Shown: positions 43,891-52,725, counted from the stretch's first letter. The stretch is DNA of 64,000 nt from Photobacterium profundum SS9 (GCF_000196255.1 NC_006370.1:1580187-1644186), one strand, 5' to 3'. Program-made: numbers and translations. The notes: generated by a model not told the origin, from the letters alone.

Positions 43891-44376
43891 ATGAAAATGA
43901 ATCATGTCGGAATTATGGTGGGTGACATGGATAAAGCTGTTGAGTTTTATACCAATGCTCTTGGTCTTCAAGTCGTAATGGGCAATACCAAAGTTGAAGA
44001 AGAGCGCGAAACAGCAATCGGTAGAATGTGTGTTGCAGTTTTTGGTGAAGGTTTTAAAGGCTTTAACATTGCACATCTGGTCACTACTGATGGTATTGGT
44101 GTTGAGCTATTTGAAATGAAAGAGCGCCAAGAGCGTCACGAAGTTGATTTCTCTCGAATCGGTATTTTCCACTTTTGCCTTCAAACAGATGACTTCCATG
44201 GTGTTATTGAGCGCACTGAAAACTTTGGCGGTAAAGTACGCATGGATATTATGCGTTACCACCCAGAAGATAATAACAAGCAAGCTAAGATGGTGTACCT
44301 AGAAGACCCATTCGGCAACCTATTTGAGCTTTACTCGCATACTTATGAAGAGACTTATGCGTCTGAGTATGAGTAA
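43891..44376 (+). CDS. VOC-family (glyoxalase-fold) protein
   Basis: A 161-residue protein with two beta-alpha-beta-beta-beta modules. The first begins MNHVGIMVGDMDKAVEFYTN with histidine and the second has IFHFCLQTDDFHGVIERTEN. The last strand holds VYLEDPFGNLFELYSHT, with glutamate metal ligand. Three of the usual ligands (His, Glu) can be seen, so a metal-dependent enzyme (lyase, epimerase or dioxygenase) is likely; the substrate is unknown. A large palindrome lies before it and a terminator after it. Confidence 0.85.
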   Translation: MKMNHVGIMVGDMDKAVEFYTNALGLQVVMGNTKVEEERETAIGRMCVAVFGEGFKGFNIAHLVTTDGIGVELFEMKERQERHEVDFSRIGIFHFCLQTDDFHGVIERTENFGGKVRMDIMRYHPEDNNKQAKMVYLEDPFGNLFELYSHTYEETYASEYE

Positions 44377-44400
44377 TTAATAACACAAAGAACAATGATG

Positions 44401-44430
44401 AGGGTTGGCCATAACGCCAGCCCTTTTTTG
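44401..44430 (+). terminator. terminator of the VOC gene
   Basis: GGGTTGGC (44402-44409), loop CATAAC, GCCAGCCC (44416-44423), then TTTTTT. Confidence 0.9.
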
Positions 44431-44538
44431 TGCTGCCTTTGCTTGAATTCAATTGTTAAATAGCCAACCTGTATAAATAGGTTGACCATGATAACTGAAC
44501 TCAGTGTTAATGGAATAATTGAGCATTATCTGAGGGCT

Positions 44539-44655
44539 TCAACAAAGCCGCACCAACCCGATATTCACGTTTTTAGCAGCCTTTTTCTCCTGATGTGCAC
44601 GTTCATTATTATACTGATCTAATACGAAGGTAACTATCTCTCCATATAGCCGCGG
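44539..44655 (-). pseudogene. possible relic of an IS transposase/integrase C-terminus
   Basis: The minus strand reads RLYGEIVTFVLDQYNNERAH, then QEKKAAKNVNIGLVRLC and a stop. The YNNERAHQ segment resembles the end of IS3/IS481-type integrase domains (YNxERxHQ). No start, no catalytic residues. The end also contains GGCTTTGTTGAA, similar to IS903-type ends. Weak evidence, but the place is at the left boundary of a higher-GC block. Confidence 0.3.
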
Positions 44656-44702
44656 AAAATGGCTGATATATATCACGAAGGTATGTATCAAAGGAGCTGT
44701 AC

Positions 44703-45395
44703 ATGAACAAAATTCTGGTTGCTACTGTTGTGGGGCTTTTTGCATGTCTGGCTCAGGCCAGTGAGGAATTGCAGCTTTTTCATGCCAACTATGAGGTTTA
44801 CTATCAAGGCTCTCATTTGGGAAATGGCGTCAGAAAGTTAGAACGTTTGCCAAATGGCAAGTACCGGATGAGTAGCGAAAGCAAACTCAGGTTCCTGCTC
44901 ATATCTGATACACGTTACGAGGCGACTGAGTTTACATATCGTGGCGGGCAGTTGCAGCCAGTCTCTTATTATTTTACCCGGAAAGGAACTGGCCGCGATC
45001 ATCGAATGCTGGTTAATTTTTCCGCTAGGCAAGCTTGGGTGAACTATGACAATAAGAAGAAAGTGATTCAGGTAAAAGAGGTTTTATTTGATCCTCTTTC
45101 TTACCAGGTACAATTAAGGCTCGATGTAATGCAGGATAAATCAACCTTTACTTATCCGGCTGTGATTAAGGGTAACTTGCGTCAGCTTGATTTTGAAGTG
45201 GTGGGAGAGGAGTTATTGAAGCTGCCTTATGGCAAACTAAATACCATTAAGCTGAAAAAAGTCAGAAAAAACAGCAAACGCGAAACCTATATCTGGTTGG
45301 CCAAAGAGCTGAATTATATCCTGGTGCGCCTACAGCAAAAAGAAAACGGTAAAGAAGAAGCAGATTTAAGATTAGCCAGAGTCAAATTTCTATAA
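44703..45395 (+). CDS. DUF3108-family secreted protein
   Basis: A 230-residue protein with a signal peptide (ILVATVVGLFACLAQA, cleavage near residue 19). The mature part is beta-rich: NYEVYYQGSHLGNGVRKLER, DTRYEATEFTYRGGQLQPVS, LFDPLSYQVQLRLDV and KLPYGKLNTIKLKKVRK follow the DUF3108 pattern. The family is thought to be periplasmic with no known activity. CAAAGGAGCT is a good ribosome site. It precedes purU by 48 bases, possibly in one transcript. Its codon use and GC look different from the surrounding genes. Confidence 0.8.
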   Translation: MNKILVATVVGLFACLAQASEELQLFHANYEVYYQGSHLGNGVRKLERLPNGKYRMSSESKLRFLLISDTRYEATEFTYRGGQLQPVSYYFTRKGTGRDHRMLVNFSARQAWVNYDNKKKVIQVKEVLFDPLSYQVQLRLDVMQDKSTFTYPAVIKGNLRQLDFEVVGEELLKLPYGKLNTIKLKKVRKNSKRETYIWLAKELNYILVRLQQKENGKEEADLRLARVKFL

Positions 45396-45443
45396 ATGGC
45401 ACTTGAGCCATGTGGCCGGACTTGTACTGAATAGGATGAGGAT

Positions 45444-46316
45444 ATGAACCAACAAAGTTTGAATTATATATTGACTGCGAGTTGCCCCGGACGCTCGGGT
45501 ACGGTGGATGTTGTAACTCGCTTCCTACGGAAATTTGGCTGCTACATTACTGAACTGAATTCCTTTGACGATGCACTGAACCAGCGTTTTTTTATTCGCA
45601 CGGTATTTCGCATGGAAGATAATGCCCCGCTTGATCAATCTGCGTTTTGCGCCACCTTTGCCGAGCGGGCCGAAGCGTTTGATATGGAGTGGGAGCTGAC
45701 GCCGTCAGATTACCGACCTAAAGTGGTGATCATGGTGTCTAAATACGAGCACTGTCTGAACGATCTGTTATACCGCTTCCGAACCGGCAATCTTCCGGTC
45801 GATATTCGAGCTGTGATTTCCAATCACCCTGATCTACAGTCACTGGCCCAGTGGCACGATATTCCTTATTACCACTTTCCGATCAACGCAGATACTAAGC
45901 CGCAGCAGGAAGCTCAGGTACAAGCCGTTTTAGATGAAACTGGCTGTGAGCTGCTGGTGCTTGCCCGCTATATGCAGGTGCTTTCCCATGAAATGTGCGT
46001 TCGCTGGGCGAGGAAGGCCATCAACATCCACCACTCGCTGTTACCTGGCTTCAAAGGGGCTAAGCCTTATCATCAGGCCTATAACAAAGGGGTCAAGTTG
46101 GTGGGGGCTACAGCCCATTATGTCAGCGACCATCTGGATGAAGGACCGATTATTACTCAGGGAATGGGAACCGTAAACCATACCTATTATCCCGCTGATT
46201 TGGCTAGAAAAGGGATGGATGTCGAATCCCTGACATTGGCCCGAGCCATTCAATATCACGTCGAGAAACGCATATTTCTATTTAACGACAAAACCGTAGT
46301 GTTCGAACGCTCGTGA
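45444..46316 (+). CDS. purU: formyltetrahydrofolate deformylase
   Basis: A 290-residue enzyme with an N-terminal ACT domain (ILTASCPGRSGTVDVVTRFL) and a formyl-transferase-like catalytic domain. ISNHPDLQSLAQWHDIPYYH, then LARYMQVLSHEMCVRWARKA and NIHHSLLPGFKGAKPYHQAY contain the Asn/His catalytic region, and ATAHYVSDHLDEGPIITQG carries the aspartate. It releases formate from 10-formyl-THF, supplying formate to PurT and balancing one-carbon pools. The coding sequence has visibly higher GC than neighbouring core genes. Confidence 0.93.
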   Translation: MNQQSLNYILTASCPGRSGTVDVVTRFLRKFGCYITELNSFDDALNQRFFIRTVFRMEDNAPLDQSAFCATFAERAEAFDMEWELTPSDYRPKVVIMVSKYEHCLNDLLYRFRTGNLPVDIRAVISNHPDLQSLAQWHDIPYYHFPINADTKPQQEAQVQAVLDETGCELLVLARYMQVLSHEMCVRWARKAINIHHSLLPGFKGAKPYHQAYNKGVKLVGATAHYVSDHLDEGPIITQGMGTVNHTYYPADLARKGMDVESLTLARAIQYHVEKRIFLFNDKTVVFERS

Positions 46317-46570
46317 GCTGAAGGTTAGTTTTCACCAACAGTTTTGCTGAGAGGGTTATGCGGGGGGGGCAACTAACCAGGTAAGACAGATCTACCCCAG
46401 TGATGGCCCAATGATTACTAGTAAATCGCCTCAACATTGAAGAGACGATTCAAGGGGGCTAATGTAATGAACCATCCCGCCCCATAGCGTCCGTCACGCT
46501 ATGATTATGGTGACAATTAATAAGCAATTAATTGATAAGTGGGAAATGAATGAATAGAAAGTTATCGGAT

Positions 46571-47332
46571 TTAGTATGATTGCAGCGCTCGCTTCACCCC
46601 AGCAATATATTCAGGATACAGTGAAATATCGTTATGATCGGCTCCGCTGACTAGAACCGAGTCGATCAGTTGCTCTGTGAATTGAGCTTTTAACCGCTCG
46701 CTTCTTGCCCGCGGGATCACCCGATCGTTTTCCGCAATAAAGATATAAGTTTGTGCAGTAATGTTTTTCGCCCTGTTTATTGACTGGAACTTATCCTGAA
46801 GAAGCAGGGAGACCGGAAACATCCAGTAGATATTCTTGGCGACATTTACGATGCTATCAAAGGGAGTGACCAGTAGCAGTTTTTCCACCTGCCGGTTAAC
46901 CGCCACATAGGTGGCAACACCTGAGCCAAGGCTTCTGCCCATCAAAGAGATCTGTTCATGGTTTACCTTTACCCGATCAAAAATATACAAGGCATCGTGA
47001 TAGAGATATGCTTCGCTAGGCGTACCAGTACTGTTACCATAACCCCGATACGGAATTAAATATACGCTATAATTCGACAATACAGCTTCAAAAAATGCGA
47101 TGTTATTTTCAATACGTTCTGCATTGCCACCATAATAGATTAATGCTTTCGGCTGGCCCTCATTAACCACCCAGCCACTCAACTGTACACCGTCGGTAGT
47201 AAAGCTGATTTCAGTTATTCCTCTCACCGCAGCTGACGGTTGCGGAAAATATATAAATTTACGTTGCAAAACGAACAGCAGCAGACAGAAAATAATATAG
47301 ATTAGCAGTATTGTCGTTAAGGTACTTTTCAT
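46571..47332 (-). CDS. membrane-anchored alpha/beta hydrolase
   Basis: A 253-residue protein. An N-terminal helix (TLTTILLIYIIFCLLLFVLQ) anchors it, followed by RKFIYFPQPSAAVRG, the conserved start of the YfhR/ABHD13-type serine hydrolases. YRGYGNSTGTPSE is the oxyanion segment, the nucleophile elbow is MGRSLGSGVAT (GxSxG), and the histidine is in SGADHNDIS. The catalytic acid is probably in IFIAENDRVIP. The substrate is unknown. Its start overlaps the stop of the DUF2784 gene by four bases. Confidence 0.85.
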   Translation of the reverse strand: MKSTLTTILLIYIIFCLLLFVLQRKFIYFPQPSAAVRGITEISFTTDGVQLSGWVVNEGQPKALIYYGGNAERIENNIAFFEAVLSNYSVYLIPYRGYGNSTGTPSEAYLYHDALYIFDRVKVNHEQISLMGRSLGSGVATYVAVNRQVEKLLLVTPFDSIVNVAKNIYWMFPVSLLLQDKFQSINRAKNITAQTYIFIAENDRVIPRARSERLKAQFTEQLIDSVLVSGADHNDISLYPEYIAGVKRALQSY

Positions 47333-47712
47333 CCCCGTTTCCCGCCGTGCTTAGCCATACGCTTATAATAGACAAAACAATAAATACTGAGGTTAATTAG
47401 TAAAGCAAAGATGCCAAGCATGACCTGAATATTAGGAGTTAAATTATTCGGATAAATGATAGGAATCAGATAATGCTCGACAAATCCTTGCTCATAATCA
47501 GCCGAACCAGCAACTCGCCTCAAGTGATTTTCCAACGGAGTCAATGGACAAATCCAACCCTTAAAACTAATCAGCGCTGCCCAGATGACGGCAGGGAGAT
47601 GCACAAAAATAAGAGAGCCGCGTAACATAAGCAATAGCCCGCCCAAAAGTACAAAAATGATAAATAGCAAATGCACTAGCACCAGCAAATCTGCCAGTAT
47701 TAGGTAAGTCAT
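47329..47712 (-). CDS. DUF2784 inner-membrane protein
   Basis: A 127-residue protein with about four membrane segments (LADLLVLVHLLFIIFVLLGG, VHLPAVIWAALISFKGW, MLGIFALLINLSIYCFVYY). The GWICPLTPLENHLR motif is the hallmark of DUF2784. Function unknown. It is co-transcribed with the hydrolase that follows, with a four-base overlap. Confidence 0.85.
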   Translation of the reverse strand: MTYLILADLLVLVHLLFIIFVLLGGLLLMLRGSLIFVHLPAVIWAALISFKGWICPLTPLENHLRRVAGSADYEQGFVEHYLIPIIYPNNLTPNIQVMLGIFALLINLSIYCFVYYKRMAKHGGKRG

Positions 47713-47869
47713 TATTTTTACCTTACATATTAGCCCATGCTTGATATTATAAGTTATATACTCGTTACCTATCGAAATGCAAAAATCAGCATATCTATAG
47801 CAATTTCATAAATTGATAACGCCTATTAAGGGTTTTGTTGAAGCGCTCAAATAACACACAAAATGCATT

Positions 47870-48625
47870 TCACACCGCATAAGTCTGCTGTAAATAACGC
47901 AGGATATCTTTTGACTCAAACATTTCTATGCTGGTATTCGGATCAATCAGATAGGGCACCTGTACATTGCCGTGTCGCCTGAAAAATTCATCCCGCTTGG
48001 TATTTGGCAATGGCCTGTAAGTCTTAAGGGTCCAGTGGAAATTGGCCGGCCCCATATCTGAAAATTGCTGTTTTCCAAGGTTGATCAGGATATAAGTCAG
48101 CTCAAGTTCGCATAGTCGCTCACGGACAGGACGGGAAAAAGGACTGGACTCAAAACTGTATAAGATCAACGGCAGATCTGGTTGTTGAGATGGCCGCGCC
48201 TTAATGCCGGCCCCAAAACGAACTCCTGTTGCCAATTTGGATGTCAGACTGCTTTTTAGTATGCCGGCAAATTCTCTTGGTGCTTGCATTTCTTTGTACT
48301 GTTTAAACAGGTAACGGACAATTTCAATAGCCCCTTTGGTTACGCTTGGGCTATTGAGATCAACCAGCATTGGGGGGCTAACACCATTGAATACCGATTT
48401 AAACTTTGTGATATTTAGCCCGCCGGCGGGACAGGGAGCGACGATAACATCCAAGTTCAGCTCGGTCAGTACTTCGCGCACAAGTCGACACTCTGGGTTG
48501 CCTTCTTGATCAAACAAGATCAGCATTTGCTTAGGCTGAGCGGTGGTTTTGCTGGCCAAGGTTCCGTGCCAGAACCGACAACTCGAGGCCAGAGTTGATG
48601 TCGTGATATCCAGCAAATGTTTCAT
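47870..48625 (-). CDS. tandem glutaredoxin/GST N-terminal-domain protein
   Basis: A 251-residue protein from the ATG at 48625, with AGGTGAGC upstream; an earlier start at 48667 lacks a ribosome site. Two thioredoxin-like modules can be seen: LILFD-type QMLILFDQEGNPECRLVREV with one cysteine, and LPLILYSFESSPFSRPVREL-like LILYSFESSPFSRPVRERL. Each ends with PYLIDPN or PPMLVDLN followed by a charged helix, as in GST N-terminal domains. There is no C-terminal all-helical GST domain. It may be a thiol transferase or a binding protein. Confidence 0.75.
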   Translation of the reverse strand: MKHLLDITTSTLASSCRFWHGTLASKTTAQPKQMLILFDQEGNPECRLVREVLTELNLDVIVAPCPAGGLNITKFKSVFNGVSPPMLVDLNSPSVTKGAIEIVRYLFKQYKEMQAPREFAGILKSSLTSKLATGVRFGAGIKARPSQQPDLPLILYSFESSPFSRPVRERLCELELTYILINLGKQQFSDMGPANFHWTLKTYRPLPNTKRDEFFRRHGNVQVPYLIDPNTSIEMFESKDILRYLQQTYAV

Positions 48626-48727
48626 GTGCTCACCTGTTATCCATATTAGAGGGGGGATGGAAGACACATCCAGGGTAAGTAAAAGCAGTTGCAGTGAGTA
48701 TTTTATCTAAAAAAGCACCCGACGGCG

Positions 48728-48835
48728 GTTCTGTCGCAAATAAAGTTTTTTAGCCAAAATACAAACTTAAAATCGACTGAAAACAGATGGTTAAAAAATG
48801 GGCAAACGTCCCAGTTTACTATTTGCGACAGAACC
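48728..48835. mobile_element. 108-bp miniature element with 16-bp perfect terminal inverted repeats
   Basis: GGTTCTGTCGCAAATA (48728-48743) and TATTTGCGACAGAACC (48820-48835). The ends resemble those of IS6-family elements (GGTTCTGTTGCAAA type). The interior is non-coding. No 8-bp target duplication was found, so it is an old or deleted copy. Confidence 0.75.
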
Positions 48836-48899
48836 TTATCTTCTCCCTTTATATTCCTAGATTAGAGTAGATACGGTTACCTTGTGTTTATTGTGCATC

Positions 48900-49292
48900 T
48901 TACAAAGATAAGCCGTTTTTCTTTTCAAATAATTGTCGCTCTGGGTTGGGTTCCACGTAGTCGATGATGCCGCGATAATCTATACGATCAGAGTCGATTT
49001 CTTCAAAAGCCGCTTTATCAAGCGTGACGATCAAAATACGTCGTTCTGGCATAGCGTCAGTGATTGTTCCACCAAGCTTATTCACTAAAGATTCAGCTTT
49101 TTCCTGCATGTCAGGCTTATATTTCAGATAGTAGCTTATCTGCATATTTTCCTGACCTTGTTCTGACTGTTGATCAGAGGCTGGAAAAAGTATGTTTGGG
49201 TTATTAGCATTTGCAGGAATACTAAAAAGAGCAGTAAATCCAACAGCTAGCCCAATACTCAATAAAGCCTGTGAACGTAGTTTCATTTGCAT
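48900..49292 (-). CDS. secreted propeptide/inhibitor-like protein (I9 type)
   Basis: A 130-residue protein with a signal peptide (ALLSIGLAVGFTALFSIPAN, cleaved after NANA-like ANA). The mature part, ISYYLKYKPDMQEKAESLVN, then KLGGTITDAMPERRILIVTL and IDYRGIIDYVEPNPERQL, follows the fold of subtilisin propeptides and free I9 inhibitors: beta-alpha-beta with a C-terminal segment that blocks the active site. It starts nine bases after the S8 protease gene ends, same strand. It may act as a separate chaperone or inhibitor for that protease. The protease already has its own I9 segment, so this is an extra copy. Confidence 0.7.
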   Translation of the reverse strand: MQMKLRSQALLSIGLAVGFTALFSIPANANNPNILFPASDQQSEQGQENMQISYYLKYKPDMQEKAESLVNKLGGTITDAMPERRILIVTLDKAAFEEIDSDRIDYRGIIDYVEPNPERQLFEKKNGLSL

Positions 49293-49301
49293 AGGTCAAC
49301 C

Positions 49302-51347
49302 TTATTTAAAGTTGATACGCCAGTTGTTTAGAGTACCAGTATCACGGCGAGAATCATCGTACACTTTCAATTGCCAAGTGCCTTCAGATTCGACACCAGT
49401 AAAATCAGCTTCAAATAATTTAATGATATCATTGCTTGAACGTCCGCTATTATTATGTAAAACAACGCTTTGACCTGTTGGTGATATTAACGCCACGTTT
49501 AGATCACCGATATAGGTATGAGTGATGTTAAGATCAACCGTTACCACACCTGCATCACCTTGACGGGTGACATTAATGTCGCTTGTGATACCTGAAAGGT
49601 TATTGTCTGGAATAGCTGTTACTTGTGTATTCTCAAAGCTACTTGCCTCAGAACCACCTCCGCTACCGTCTGGGCCATTACATCCTGCATCTAAATATTC
49701 TTTAGCTGCGATAGCGTTGATAAGACCATTACCAGTACGATTATCTCGACCTACAACATCAATATCTTCCGCTGTGGCATTTAGCGCATCTCGGACTTGT
49801 TTAGCTGAACATTGAGGGTGATAACTCCATACTAGTGCTGCAACACCTGTTACGTGTGGTGTTGCCATTGATGTGCCGTTGTAGTATTCGTAATCTTCGT
49901 TAACCGAACTATCGACAGTAATCGTTTGGCCAACAGCATTTGTTAGCTCAAGACCAAGATCTCGATCGACAGATACAGACACTAGATTGTAACTGTCATT
50001 AGTATCAACGAGGAACGGATTTTGTAGACCAGCAAGTTCAGCATTACTGTATACAATTGCCGCAGATGCCCCCGCGTTGTAGCAAGCTTTTACAGCATCA
50101 ACTTCAGGATAGACACCGGATGAATCTTGATTACCAATACGCTCAGTAAGACAGATTTTCCCGGTCATATCACCACAGTTAAAACTACCTGAAGAGGTGT
50201 CACAACGAGCAAGTTCACCCGTTTTTGAACCTGGAACTGGTGACGATTCATAGCTGCCGTTAATATTAACTAAACGGTTATGCGGAACCACGCCACGATC
50301 AAAATAACGTTGACCAGCCAGTGAAATATCCGCAAGGCGACCTTCACCTAATGTAACGGTAGATAAGATCGCTTCGCCAGGTGCAGAGATCTCTACTTGA
50401 TTAGTTGCCTGTGAAAAATCAGCATGATGTTTTTGGTTATCAATAGCAGCTACCGATACTACTGAATCATATGAAGCAGGGTAGCTGTGTGCGGTATTAC
50501 CATCATTACCTGCAGCAGCAATTAGTAGCACTCCATTGCTGTAGTGATCTTTTAGTGTATTTTCTTCTGTTCGGCTTGAGTTATCACCACCTAAGCTCAT
50601 ATTGATCACGTTAGCGCCGTTTGCAACACAAGTATCAATCGCTTTCACTAAGCTTGAAGAGTAGCCCCAACCTGATTCATTGAATACCTTAACGATATGT
50701 AAGTTAGCATTCTGATTGGGTAAAACTCCTACTACACCTTCTGTGTTAGATATTGCTGCGATGGTACCGGCAACATGTGTACCGTGTGCGTTGTGATTAC
50801 CTGGTGAAGACCAATTACCTGTACCACTATCGTTGGTTCCATCAACTTGGTTGCCGCTCAAATCGTTGTGGGCTAAATCGTAACCAGAATCGATAATGCA
50901 AACGGTACGGTTGCCTGCATTACTGTCACTGAGCTGCGTAGCCCCAACAAAGGTTTGTCCCCATGGAAGGCTTTGGGAGAGTAGATAGCGAGGTTGATCG
51001 ACTTCAACGTACTCAACCTCAGGGTTGCTTTGCAATTGGTTAATTGCTTTCGTATCGAGTAAAGCACTGTAAGCAGAAGCACTGCCAAACTTCTCAACCT
51101 GTTTAGCACTTAAGCGGTCAAGAAGCGTTTCTTGAGCAACACGTTCTCCTGAAAATGCAGTGCTTGCACTTCTTAGTGAACGAGTATTGTCTTGCTGCTC
51201 TTTAAACTTAACAATATATTTAACTGGGATATTCGGTTTACTAAAACTAGCCAATTCATTAGCGTTTGCTGATGCACTTACACTGAGGGCAATGGTTATC
51301 ACTGATAACGTAATACCAGCAACGCTAATTTTATTTTTTCTGTTCAT
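49302..51347 (-). CDS. secreted S8 subtilisin-like serine protease with PA and P domains
   Basis: A 681-residue pre-pro-enzyme. The signal peptide is residues ~1-30. An I9 propeptide covers ~40-118 (PVKYIVKFKEQQDN to VEYVEVDQPR). The S8 domain has D153 in VCIIDSGYDL, H188 in HNAHGTHVAGTIAA and S493 in YYNGTSMATPHVTG. A PA-type insertion (340-480) lies between His and Ser, with cysteines in RCDTSSGSFNCGDMTGKICL. The C-terminal ~110 residues form a proprotein-convertase P domain (HTYIGDLNVALISPTGQSVV). It should be an extracellular scavenging protease. The downstream I9-like gene may modulate it. Confidence 0.9.
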   Translation of the reverse strand: MNRKNKISVAGITLSVITIALSVSASANANELASFSKPNIPVKYIVKFKEQQDNTRSLRSASTAFSGERVAQETLLDRLSAKQVEKFGSASAYSALLDTKAINQLQSNPEVEYVEVDQPRYLLSQSLPWGQTFVGATQLSDSNAGNRTVCIIDSGYDLAHNDLSGNQVDGTNDSGTGNWSSPGNHNAHGTHVAGTIAAISNTEGVVGVLPNQNANLHIVKVFNESGWGYSSSLVKAIDTCVANGANVINMSLGGDNSSRTEENTLKDHYSNGVLLIAAAGNDGNTAHSYPASYDSVVSVAAIDNQKHHADFSQATNQVEISAPGEAILSTVTLGEGRLADISLAGQRYFDRGVVPHNRLVNINGSYESSPVPGSKTGELARCDTSSGSFNCGDMTGKICLTERIGNQDSSGVYPEVDAVKACYNAGASAAIVYSNAELAGLQNPFLVDTNDSYNLVSVSVDRDLGLELTNAVGQTITVDSSVNEDYEYYNGTSMATPHVTGVAALVWSYHPQCSAKQVRDALNATAEDIDVVGRDNRTGNGLINAIAAKEYLDAGCNGPDGSGGGSEASSFENTQVTAIPDNNLSGITSDINVTRQGDAGVVTVDLNITHTYIGDLNVALISPTGQSVVLHNNSGRSSNDIIKLFEADFTGVESEGTWQLKVYDDSRRDTGTLNNWRINFK

Positions 51348-51854
51348 CCGCTCTTTCCTTTTTTTATGAGCATTTTTATTGCTTATAACCTAATGATGTT
51401 TATTCATTTTTTGTGAATAAATGCACCCAATGGGCAACATGTTACATATAGCTCAGTTAATTTATAAGCGTGAATAAAAACAAAAAAAAGATTAATAATT
51501 GCGCTGAAGATCTGATTATCAACTAACCAAGTAAGCATTCGTGGTGTGAATATTCTCTTTGCAAGTGATTTGACTGGTCAATCAAATGAAATTGTATGTA
51601 ACTTATCTGACTAATTAATCCAGATGGAAAACCTGTGACTGCAGCAGTCACGCTGTAAATACGTAATGGGCATAGCAAGGGAGGAGACCATCTGACCTTG
51701 TAGGCCACATACCAGCGGACCGCCATTAGAATAGTGGCGGAAGGAAACTGTTTTAGTGAGAACACTCTAATTTAAATTCTTATTCTGTTTATAAGCAGTC
51801 AGGCAATACTCACTGGCTGACTGCAGATTTTATAGGATGAGGGAGGAGGCAATA
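51348..51854. other. structured leader upstream of the phasin gene
   Basis: No supported gene. Three strong hairpins lie in the part nearest the phasin: GTGACTGC-A-GCAGTCAC (51635-51651), CCGCCA...TGGCGG (51720-51725 with 51735-51740) and GCAGTCAG...CTGACTGC (51795-51802 with 51817-51824). GCAGTCA recurs in the first and third, so these could exchange partners. The AGGAGACC stretch near 51685 recalls the B12 box, but the rest of that riboswitch is not present. Confidence 0.5.
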
Positions 51855-52268
51855 ATGGGCATCTTTAAACAAACATCTGAAGATATAATCAAAGAGAAAA
51901 AGCTTTATAACATTTGGTTTGCTGGGCTGGGCGCATACGCAAAGAGCGCTGAAGAAATAAACCAGTTATCCGGTAAAAGCCAAAGTTTATTTGATGAGTT
52001 GGTTGAGCGTGGCCGTGCCGTTGAATTAAAGACTAAAGAACGTGCACATACTGATCAGAGCCACACGTCAGTTGCGATTGAAGGACGCATGCACCAAATG
52101 GTGCATAAATTTGTTGGTATCGACAATGAGCGTTTAGATCGTGTTAATGACAAAATCGATCAACTAACGGCAAACATTGAAGCGTTTTTAGCTCGCCAAC
52201 AAGAGAAAATAAAACCTGCAGCAAATAAATCAACCGTTGCTAAAGAGGCACTAACTACTCTGGCGTAG
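51855..52268 (+). CDS. phasin-family protein
   Basis: A 137-residue protein from the ATG at 51855 with GGGAGGAGG just upstream. It begins MGIFKQTSEDIIKEKKLYNI, then WFAGLGAYAKSAEEINQLSG and FDELVERGRAVELKTKER, followed by a long amphipathic helix (DRVNDKIDQLTANIEAFLAR). This is the pattern of phasins (poly-granule-associated proteins) that coat polyhydroxyalkanoate granules. Other pha genes are not in the window. The long structured leader implies post-transcriptional control. Confidence 0.82.
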   Translation: MGIFKQTSEDIIKEKKLYNIWFAGLGAYAKSAEEINQLSGKSQSLFDELVERGRAVELKTKERAHTDQSHTSVAIEGRMHQMVHKFVGIDNERLDRVNDKIDQLTANIEAFLARQQEKIKPAANKSTVAKEALTTLA

Positions 52269-52343
52269 CACGGTAAGCCGAAAAAGAGGTAGTTGCAGGA
52301 TTATTTGAGGTAACGAGAAATCACTACAAAAAAGGAATTTTCT

Positions 52344-52436
52344 ATGAGTGATAAAAAGGGAAAAATCCCGAATCTGGTTCGTCCATTGATAAAAAAGCTA
52401 CTTAATAAGTACAAGAAAAAGACGACCGATATTTAA
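52344..52436 (+). CDS. 30-residue basic peptide
   Basis: ATG at 52344 after AAAGGAATTTTCT gives MSDKKGKIPNLVRPLIKKLL, then NKYKKKTTDI and a stop. It is lysine-rich (10 of 30) with an amphipathic middle. The strong ribosome site, the place 75 bases after the phasin and the terminator 38 bases later indicate a real small gene co-transcribed with the phasin. No family is recognised. Confidence 0.6.
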   Translation: MSDKKGKIPNLVRPLIKKLLNKYKKKTTDI

Positions 52437-52473
52437 CGTAATACCAGTAATGCGTCTCGCGGATAAACAAGCA

Positions 52474-52502
52474 AAAAGGTCACGTCCGTGGCCTTTTCTT
52501 TA
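52474..52502 (+). terminator. terminator of the phasin unit
   Basis: AAAAGG and CAC pair with GTG and CCTTTT around GTCC (52474-52497), followed by CTTT. Confidence 0.75.
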
Positions 52503-52725
52503 ACACACTTATGCCCCATTATGAGTTGACCATAATGAAAGAGCAGCTCTCAGCAAGCGATTTTCGGAATACTTTGATTAATGGAAAAGCGAAAAAGAAA
52601 GACCTGAACCCATTGCTTTCGGAATGCGTTGTCTATTAGGAGGGATTTGCTTTGGTTCAGGTGGTAACATTTGGGAGCAAACATTGTAAAAACTACATCT
52701 GTATAATGGATTTTGAGGTGAGTAA

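Noticed and set aside
46317..46570. Intergenic stretch with a run of G (near 46363) between purU and the hydrolase.
   Set aside because: No gene or repeat structure found; it is only compositionally odd.
51630..51745. Possible cobalamin riboswitch, because AGGAGACC near 51685 resembles the B12 box.
   Set aside because: The rest of the conserved core (GGTG..., CCCGC-ACTGT, GAAGG) is missing upstream.
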